Source of the DNA: Rhododendron vialii | Taxonomy: Eukaryota > Streptophyta > Magnoliopsida > Ericales > Ericaceae | Assembly (NCBI RefSeq): GCF_030253575.1 | Contig: NC_080568.1 | Span: 1,939,501-2,003,500 of the forward strand | DNA length: 64,000 nucleotides | Direction of reading: 5' to 3' | Shown here: positions 56,055 through 64,000 of the stretch, piece by piece | Layout of the letters: each line of letters starts with the position of its first letter | How positions within the stretch are numbered: the stretch's first letter is position 1 | Notes under the pieces: generated by a model | Databases searched by the model: none | Seen by the model: the letters and a program-made list of their open reading frames with translations, nothing else | Told to the model about the DNA's origin: nothing | Position numbers and translations under genes: made by a program

Positions 56055-58042
56055 TGTCACGCCCCGCCCTGCAAATGGCACCCAGAGTGGGCCCGAGTCA
56101 GTGCGGCCACGTGGCATTCCACACAATAGACCACACCACACTCTACAACCAATCAGAATACAATTTAGCGGAAGACTTCTCACTTAAAATACAACCAAGT
56201 CAATGCCAAAACCTCAACTCACAAGTTATAATAAATACCCCTCTCTCCAATTAATTACATAACATTTAGGTTAGCTTCTAGACGAATCAGCTACGCAACA
56301 ATCTAACCAAAGACATCACCCGACGCTAGTCTCAGCACTCTCCAAAGCGTTGACCAGTAGTGGACCCACTCTAAGCCACCTGCTACCTGGCAGTCCAAAA
56401 AGGAAAATCAGAGTGTGTGAGATATAGAAATGCTCAATAAAATGTCACAATACCCAAAAGAATATCAATAAGAATATTCACCACCAACATAACTGCAATA
56501 TCCATATGAGTACATTAGTTATAACTACCACATCTGCCAAACATAGCAATATTATCCAATAAACAACCACATAGCAATAACTGAATCAACGACAGCATGA
56601 ATATAAATCACATAAGCATGTAGTGACACGTCTGCCACATCCCATGTACCCAAGGTATTGTGTCCCGCACACCAAGCTCCCATTCACCCTAAATAGAACA
56701 GCACGGCACACGACAAGGTGTAACTCACTCCACAAACCTTATACGGGTACAATCAACATACACCAATCATGCATGCCAGTAACTAAACCAACCATAGCAT
56801 GATGCAGAACCAACATGTTAACATCTTATTGAAGATATAAGATATCAAACACACTCACCTGTGAGTCGACCGAAGTATGCCAACTTATGATTTTGGCACC
56901 TCCTGATTACTCAGCTCGTTACCTAACCACACGCTTAACCGTATTAGTAATAAGTTCAACGAACGATCAACACAAGAATAATAAGCTCATAAGGAACTAA
57001 ACAATGGCCAAAGAATAACACACATGAAGTTCAAACACAACAACACTCCCAAAATAACAAGACATCCTACAACCAGCCTGTCTTTAAAAGACTGTAGCAT
57101 TTTATAGGATCAAAGTTGGGTCATGAAACCATCACCATTAGAAAGTAGACTTTCAGTACACCATTATCGATATAGAGTTTGTCCTAAATAGATTTCGAAT
57201 GACAAAGTTACGACTGTCCAAAGATGCACACTTAGAAACACAACTCTGCAGTTTCTGCAGAACAGCCTGTGATCGAATGCTCATTAAAAATCACATACTC
57301 AATTTTTTCCATTAATTCTAATACCAAAACATCACCAATTGATCAGTGTTTAAGACTCATGAGAACCCATAGCCAGTAAGTACATTTAACTATGACAACA
57401 TTGATGAATAACATAGCTCCAAAACCTGCCCAGATTTCCAGAGTTAACAAAACCTGAACTTTAATTCTAAAACTGCTATAATCTAGAAAGAACCACGACA
57501 CAACCCATACATATTCAGAAAGATATATGAGTCTAGTTTCGGAATCAAGAAACGGTGTGTAAAACCGATACCCGAGCAAGAAGTTATGCCCGTGTTTCCA
57601 ACACGTGTCTGTGCTGCCTGCACAAACGCGAATCTGATAGCAGCTCGGTTCACGAATTTTGTAGGCCAAACCACTTTGTGTTATTTTCTGAAAATTTAAC
57701 ACGATGCAATACACTCACAGATAAACATTCAGGATTTTTTTCAAGAATTTAGAAGATTTCTAGGTACCTTGAATAAATTCGTCAAAAACAGGACAGTTTC
57801 AACTTGGTTCAACACAGTTAACATATTCATAATATACCACGAATTTTCTGAAATTAAACCCAATTCCAACCTCAGAAACCCTCTCTCATGGCTTCAATTC
57901 AGAGCTAGCAATATGCCAAGTATGAAATTAAACAATAAAATCATTGATTTAAGTATAGGAAAGCATGAATTACCAAATAGGGTCTTCAATTCAAGTTCTA
58001 ATCATAATTCCCTTTTCTTCTCCTTCTTCTCCCTCCACCGTT

Positions 58043-58075
<33 letters not shown>

Positions 58076-58308
58076 GTTGGAACAAGAAGAAAATAGGGGA
58101 AGAAATATCCCCCAAAATATCCCCCAGGATATTTGATAAAGGCTATGGGAAAATTATTGTATGCAATTGAAACATAAACTTACTTATGCTCCACCCATGA
58201 ATCACATACAAGCCCCTCGAACTTCCGTCATAAACAAATCAACCCCAAAAACATATAATTCAATTAAAAGATGAATTAAATACTCTAATATTCGGGACGG
58301 GTATTACA
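56055..58308. mobile_element. Solo LTR (2254 bp), perfect 5-bp TSD
   Basis: Begins TGTCACGCCCCGCCC, ends GGGACGGGTATTACA, and is flanked by AACTC at 56050-56054 and 58309-58313. No internal retrotransposon genes. A (CT)n run lies near its right end (58042-58072). Open frames inside are short and random-looking. Confidence 0.88.
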
Positions 58309-58313
58309 AACTC

Positions 58314-59945
58314 TCTCTTCGATTTCATCTGTCAAAAGTTCGTGATAGGATTGGTGGTATAGACTGAACAAGAAATAAGAACAATGGAAAAGAAAGGAAT
58401 TTCAGATTGAGAGCTCTCGTCTCAACTGCTTTTCGTTACAATTTTCAACATGCCCTTCACAGCTTCTTCTTCCCCTCTTTATACACGAAACCAAAACAAG
58501 GAAAAACTGACTCAACTAATCCACCTCAACTAACCCAACTCAACTAATCCCTCACTTTACATAACTAATTAAATTACAAACTAAACGGCTCAAGTTTTAC
58601 TCAGTTGCGCTGCACGTGTTCTCCCACGGTCCAATTAGGCCCAAGACGTTGAGGGCTTTGCCAAATTCAGTCCAGCAAAGCTACCTTAATTCGGTAGTGT
58701 ATCAGTTCGGAAATATACTGGAGCCACAATGACAAGATCCGAAATTCTAATTTTGTAGCGTCGGTTAGATTACGATTTCTCAGAAAGATTCGGTTAATCG
58801 GATTACGATAGGCATCAAAACAAGTCATATCTTTAAAATAACTTTTGCGTTTAAATATATACAATTTTTTTTTTATAGAAATGCATTTCTCCACAAGCCA
58901 CATGATATGATCGGTTCTGATCATCATCCTGATCTTGCAGAGTTGGTTAAAAATGCATTTTTCAATGCGCTTGGTCTGGATTTTAAAATTACTCTTTCAG
59001 GAAAAAAAATTTCCTGAAGAATTGTTTTAAAATCCGGACCGTTCAAAAACATGAGATTGAGTAGCGCTTCTAAGACGCTGCACCATCCTGCCTTCCTCCC
59101 AGATCCGTTTCGTTTGATGAAAGAAATTGGCTTTTAGTTGACCCCTTTATAATTTTACCTCACTATAATGCATGCTAGGTTTGGATTATTGGGAGTGTCT
59201 TTATTTAATTTTTATTTATTTTTACATTTGTTAGTTTTGTATCAAATTTTTATATCTTATTGATTCATCTTGACGAGAAGAATCGAAAAAGTAAAAAAAA
59301 TTGATCGAAACTCATTTATTTTATAAAAGACAAAAATTAGTGAAAAGACAGCTTTTTGACTTCTTCTTTCTTTATTTTTTTGTCTTCTTTTAAAAAATTA
59401 TGAGTTTCGATAAAAAAAATTATACTTTTTTGATTTCTCTCGTCAAGTAAAATCAATAAATCATAAAAGTTTAACGCAAAAAAAAAAGACAAAAAAAAAA
59501 AAAAAGATTACTTCCAACTTTTTAATCCAAATCTAGCTGCAGTATCCTTCTAGGTTTTTTTTTTTTTTTTTTTTCCCGGCAGTATCCTTCAAGTTCTAGG
59601 ATTTTACTAGAACACAAACATATGTGATATGGGCCAACTTGTAATTCAAAAGAAATTAATGACATGCACAGCAGCATTTACTAGCATGAATTCAATTTCA
59701 AAACATAATATTGTACATCATAAATGGAATCACCAATCCCCACATTAGGTGCATATGAATGGTGATCCATGGAGATCAGATGACAAGGAACAACTTAGGC
59801 ATCTTCTCAGGAGGAAAACCGATTGATATCCAAAACATCACCAATTTGTTGAAGAAGCTTTCGTTGGATCCTGTTTTTTCAACACCCAGAATGACCAGCA
59901 AACAGAACAAATCGATCGGCTTTAATTTTGGTAAACATCGTTCGA
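58314..59945. other. Repeat-rich intergenic DNA
   Basis: 58315-58680 looks like noncoding retrotransposon remains. 58955-59075 is a compact GGATTTTAA-family foldback (ctggattttaaaattactc against gaattgttttaaaatccgg). 59190-59520 is an AT-rich foldback with 'ttgattcatcttgacgagaa' and inverse. No gene before the BAHD stop codon. Confidence 0.5.
59190..59520. mobile_element. AT-rich foldback repeat, 'CTTGACGAGAAGAATC' family
   Basis: The left half 'tattgattcatcttgacgag' and right half 'ctcgtcaagtaaaatcaata' are inverse of each other, with 'aaaattatgagtttcgat' and its inverse inside. Further copies: 60955-61265, 61430-61860, 41285-41410 and 8825-9010. Confidence 0.5.
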
Positions 59946-61340
59946 CTAGGAACTAAACGCTTTGATATCTTTGTCTTGCTGGAAATGAAGCATGTCCTGT
60001 TCATCTAACCTCACCCATGCTTCGATTCCCATTCCACATTTTGTGTCAAATAGGTTTGCAACCTCTCTGGGTTTGTCGTAAGTGCTTACCCAGACGGGCT
60101 TTCCCCACCCGAAATCAGCTTCATACAGCGGGAACCTACACAAACTAGTAATCGCGTAGAAATCAACCTCCTCGTCAACTGAACGCTTGCCTGGCTCTGC
60201 GAAAAGCTTTTTAACGACGCGAAAAAAGTCCTCCTCACCTGCCAACATTGCTTCTTTGCAACTTGCCAGGGTGTTTCTTATTGCATCCCCTGCAAGACCT
60301 GCCAAGTCATGCAACTCCATCTTGCTCTGCCCGGGTAGAAACAGTGCGGTTGACAGTGTGAAGAAGTTTCCAAAAGCGTTATCGGACTCCGGAAGTCCTA
60401 TTTTCCGTCTTAGGCCGGTGGGTTGGACAAGTTGATAAGCCCTCAGGTACCCGTGTTTCGCTTGAGACACGCCGATGAGTGCCCTCCAAATCAATGCCGA
60501 CACTAACTCGACCCGTGTTTTGGTGCCCCCAACTTTGGCTTTTAGGGATTTTATCGATGCTCCGTCGAACACGAACCTCCTCGTGACTACTTTTTTTGTC
60601 CTGATGATCGATGAAATATTCAAAATTCATGGAACAGTACTTCTAATCCTACCAAATCATGACCACCGTGTTCGTTTTGGGATTTTGGATAATGAATGGA
60701 GAAACCGAGATAGATAGAGAAATGAGAGTAATAATTGAAAGAAAATTTATTTATTGAAAACCGTGCACAGAGAGAGAATTCCAAATCCCAAAACCAACAA
60801 GGTCGACTAGTCATGAAAACCAAGAACATGATGTCATGCTTCGGAAATATTTGCATCATCACCAAAAATTGTACTCCTATTGAGTTTTCATAACTCTTAT
60901 ATGGCAGGTAAAATTAGACCACACATTGGGTGAGTTTGGATTAAAAAGTTGAGTGACTTATTTTTTTGTTCTTATTCAATTTTTTTTTTACATTTGCTTG
61001 TTTTGTATCAAACTTTTGTGCCTTATTACTTCTTCTCGACGAGAGGAATCAGAAAAGTAAAAACTTTTGATCGAAATTCAATTTTTTGAATAAAGACGAA
61101 AATAAGTCAATAAGTCAGCTTTTTTTTACTTGTTCTTGTCTTTTTTTTAAAAATTATGATTTTCGATCAAATTTTTTTATTTTTCCGATTTCTCTTGCCG
61201 AGACGAATCAATAAGTCACAAAAGTTTGATGCAAAACTAACAAATTCAAAAAATAATTTGAATAAAAACAAAAAAAGAGAGAGTTACTATTCCACTTTTA
61301 AAGCCAAAAGAGGCCGATCTTTTATTTTTCTTTAGCTTTA

Positions 61341-61373
<33 letters not shown>

Positions 61374-63051
61374 AGAGATAGGCCTTGTTTCCGCTAGACT
61401 ACAACTTTTTTTATTCTAATTTTTTTTCGAGTTTTTTAGTTTTGCTTCAAACTTTAATGTATTATTGATTCATCTAGACATGAGAAATCGAAAAAGCATA
61501 TGCTGTGTTTGGATGAGTTTTTGAGAAATTTTTGAAATATTTTTTGGGTTATGAGTGGAGAGAGAAATGAGAGTAAAAATTGAAAGTAGGGACAATGAGT
61601 GGAGTGAGATAAAAAAAAGAAATAAGAATAATGATTGGAGATAGAAATAATGAGTGGAGAGCAATGATTAATAGTAGGGATAATGAGTATTTTTTGAGTT
61701 GAATTTTATTTTTTTCAAAAAGGGCACCGAGCAAGGCAAAAAACTTATGAATTTTACACAAGTATTTTTGAAAATATTCAAGGAAAAGCCCAAAAGTCTT
61801 ACTTTTCCGATTCCTCTTGTCAAGATGAATCAATAATACATAAAAATTTGGCATAATACAAACAACCACTAAAAAAATATGAATAAAGACAAAAGGAAAA
61901 GCTAGCTGTGGTTTACCACTTGTATATTTTAGCTGAAACGCCCCATAAGTATTCGTCTAGACGAATGAAATTAAAAAACAATTAAAATATAGATCAAACT
62001 TGAAAAAAAGAGAGTATACATACATAAACAACAAATAAAAAAAAATTAAACTAATCTTCTTCTTTTATCCTTACTGAACTCTTTTAAGATTTTGATCATA
62101 TTTTTTTCTCTTTTTCATTAAATTCTCCTCGTCATGAAGAATGATTAATAAAAAAAATAATGTTTGAATCTAACAAAAATTCAAAAAAGACAACAAAATT
62201 AAATCACTTCATAGACCATACTCACCATTTTTCACTCCATAGGCACGGCACCTAATTATATTACTATCACAGAAAAAATATCGGCCAACAAAAATTTCTT
62301 TACTCTTTGAATAGTTATTTTAAAGATTAGTAAAATTTCTTTCACCGTTCCAAAAAAAAAACAAAACTACCAGTATATACATGTGCATGACAAATATATA
62401 TCTTGCATACTTTGTTCCTCACCTGGGTGTGGACTTGGGCTCTTGTGACGATCTTGCCGGGATGACTGAGCCTAACTCGAAACTCAGGCGATTTATTTCA
62501 CCTACTGCTCCCCTGCTGGTTTTCGTCCACGCATCAAAAAACGCGGCCAATGTAAAGCCGTCGCCAATCCCATGAAATATCTGAACAGAAATCGCAATTC
62601 CCCCGCACTCGAAAACGTTAACTTGGAGTGCTAGTACCGGGATCGCAGTCCCGTTACCGAAAGAACCAACTTCCTCGTCTTCTGGGACAAGAAGAATCAG
62701 AAGCTCCGGCCCCCCGTGGACTATACGTGCTAGCTGCGCGCCCACCCGAGTTTCCAAATACACGACGCCTTCGCCGTTGCACTCAATCAAGCACTCGTCC
62801 TTGCTGTATCGGCCGGCTAGCGGGTAAAAGATTGTTAAGGTCTCTGCTAAGGATTTTTCCAATTGGTTTTGCCTATTGGAACTCTCATTTGTGGTATCGT
62901 CGCTCACGTTTTTAGCAACCGGGTAGTAGAAAATCCAACCGGTGTATTCCGTAGGAGCTAGTTGGTCGATGAAGGCCACTTTGATGTTCTTCTTCTGCGA
63001 GGTTGGGATTGAGGGTTTGATGAGCTTCCTGGACAAGATTTTCACTTCCAT
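59946..63051 (-). CDS. BAHD acyltransferase (vinorine synthase-like clade)
   Basis: Acyl-CoA-dependent transfer of an acyl group to an alcohol or amine of a specialised metabolite, in the cytosol. Two exons, 62423-63051 and 59946-60600, joined in phase 2 over a 1.8-kb intron (GT-AG): 1284 nt, 427 residues. It starts MEVKILSRKLIKPSIPTSQ. The catalytic motif HGIGD is at 160-164 and the structural motif DFGWG at 372-376; NAFGNFF (284-290) corresponds to the family's conserved YFGNC-like site. The segment between FELGS and KVVTRRF is about 15 residues shorter than usual, so the exon 1 donor could be different or a small deletion may exist. The intron is filled with AT-rich repeats. Substrate cannot be predicted. 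A broken relative is at 37271-38120. Confidence 0.9.
60955..61870. repeat. AT-rich foldback repeats in the BAHD intron
   Basis: 60955-61265 and 61430-61860 repeat the 59190 family ('gattcatctagacatgagaa', 'cttgtcaagatgaatcaata'). Between them lies an (AC)n(AT)n microsatellite at 61341-61372. A similar but weaker copy is at 61940-62190. Confidence 0.5.
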
Positions 63052-63172
63052 TCTTGAATTTTTTTTTTGTTTCTGTAAAATTAACCAACAAAAGTGATAT
63101 TTCAGATTGTTTCCTCAATGTACTCCTATCAAGTCTTTCTAGTTATATATATTCATCTGCGGATGGACATAT

Positions 63173-63305
63173 AAGGCCATCCATAGTGGCATAATCAAAA
63201 ATGAATAACCAAAAGTTGTCACATCAGCTTTTGATTATCCATTTAAAAAGTTGCTAAGCTTAACAATGTTGAGGTCCACAATGATCACTTCTAGTCCATA
63301 ACTAA
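63173..63305. mobile_element. Fragment related to the Harbinger-like element at 23149
   Basis: 'ggccatccatagtggcataa' resembles the left end of the 23149 element and 'gcttttgattatccatttaa' its right part. It lies about 120 bp upstream of the BAHD start codon. Confidence 0.4.
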
Positions 63306-63348
63306 AATAAGGGATACACTACAATTACACTCTCTCTCCCCTTGTGTT

Positions 63349-63895
63349 TTCCGCCATTGATCACTTCCCTCTATTTTATTTTATTTTTGGCAAAAATATA
63401 TCGATTTTATCCTTTAATTTTGGGAAAAAAATTGGTGGCTTCCTTCCCTAATATTATGAATTTGGAAAAAAAATCATGTACTCAAAAAAAAAAAAAAAAC
63501 AGATGTGTTCTTGAATTTGTAAAAAAATGTAAGGTCCTTTATGTACTCAACTACAGGGAGAGGAACGAAAAAAGAATAAAATAAAAACGAAAAAAAAAGT
63601 GAAATACCTTAATGCGGCGATAAATGTTTTCCACCATTGATCACTTCCCTCCATTACGGTTTTTTTTTGGCAAATATATCGATTTTTTCTCTTAATTTTG
63701 GAGAAAAAATTGGTGACTTCCTTCTCTCATATTATGAATTTGGAAAAAAAATCATGTACTAAAAAAAAAAAAACAGATGTGTTCTTGAATTTGTAAAAGA
63801 ATGCAAGGTTCTTCATGTACTCAACCATAATGAGAGGAACGAAAAAGAATAAAATAAAAACGAAAAAAAAGTGAAATACCTTAATCCAGTGACAA
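63349..63895. repeat. Tandem duplication of ~270 bp upstream of the BAHD gene
   Basis: Unit 1 (63349-63627) and unit 2 (63628-63895) both run from 'ccattgatcacttccctc' through 'atattatgaatttggaaaaa' and 'acagatgtgttcttgaattt' to 'aaaagtgaaataccttaat'. They differ mainly in A/T tract lengths and scattered substitutions. Confidence 0.85.
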
Positions 63896-64000
63896 TGAGT
63901 TAAATTGTAAATGATTGAAAGATATGAACTTCACTTTTAGAGGAAAAGAAAAAGAAAGAGTTTATGGCTGAAGAAAATGAGATATAGAGCAAGCGAAGAA

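Noticed and set aside
57343-57714. 123-aa minus-strand frame inside the 56055 LTR
   Set aside because: No recognisable protein features. The whole span is a solo LTR with defined ends.

Overview
The window is nuclear DNA of a flowering plant, most likely a eudicot. Intergenic DNA is AT-rich, host genes are split by GT-AG introns, proteins are plant-specific (chloroplast PsbP, a reticulon B protein, an endo-polygalacturonase, a BAHD acyltransferase), and transposons cover much of the space. All coordinates were read by eye from the sequence and from reconstructed exons.

Layout. 1-9 kb: two tandem polygalacturonase genes on the minus strand. The left copy keeps every catalytic motif, but its last exon is not in the window. 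The right copy is a pseudogene. 12.2-19.0 kb: a complete nine-exon gene for cofactor-independent phosphoglycerate mutase (559 aa, plus), with a ~440 bp foldback transposon directly before its TATA box. 20.0-22.0 kb: a complete four-exon PsbP gene (265 aa, minus) with G-box, I-box and CCAAT sites upstream. 23-26.5 kb: a Harbinger-like element, a Mutator-like element with a perfect 9-bp target duplication, and a foldback element. 27.9-32.6 kb: a five-exon reticulon B gene (261 aa, plus) with an RTE-type LINE fragment in its probable 5'UTR intron. 33-42 kb: nested Stowaway MITEs, a Mutator-type MITE, a short doubtful gene, a BAHD pseudogene and a decayed transposon ORF. 42.6-49.7 kb: a 7.1-kb CACTA element bounded by GTT duplications. 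It carries an intron-containing fragment of a nucleobase-ascorbate transporter gene with five in-frame stops, and a 1.8-kb solo LTR. 50-53 kb: another solo LTR nested in an older repeat. 54.3-54.8 kb: an intronless gene for an unrecognised acidic 164-aa protein. 56.1-58.3 kb: a third solo LTR. 59.9-63.1 kb: a two-exon BAHD acyltransferase gene (427 aa, minus).

The host genes do not form a pathway: glycolysis, photosystem II, ER shaping, cell-wall pectin and specialised metabolism are each represented once. The most unusual structure is the CACTA element with the captured transporter gene. All five of its in-frame stops lie at Gln, Trp or Arg positions and are one C-to-T (or G-to-A) change from the family codon, which is what methylcytosine decay of a silenced gene copy would produce.
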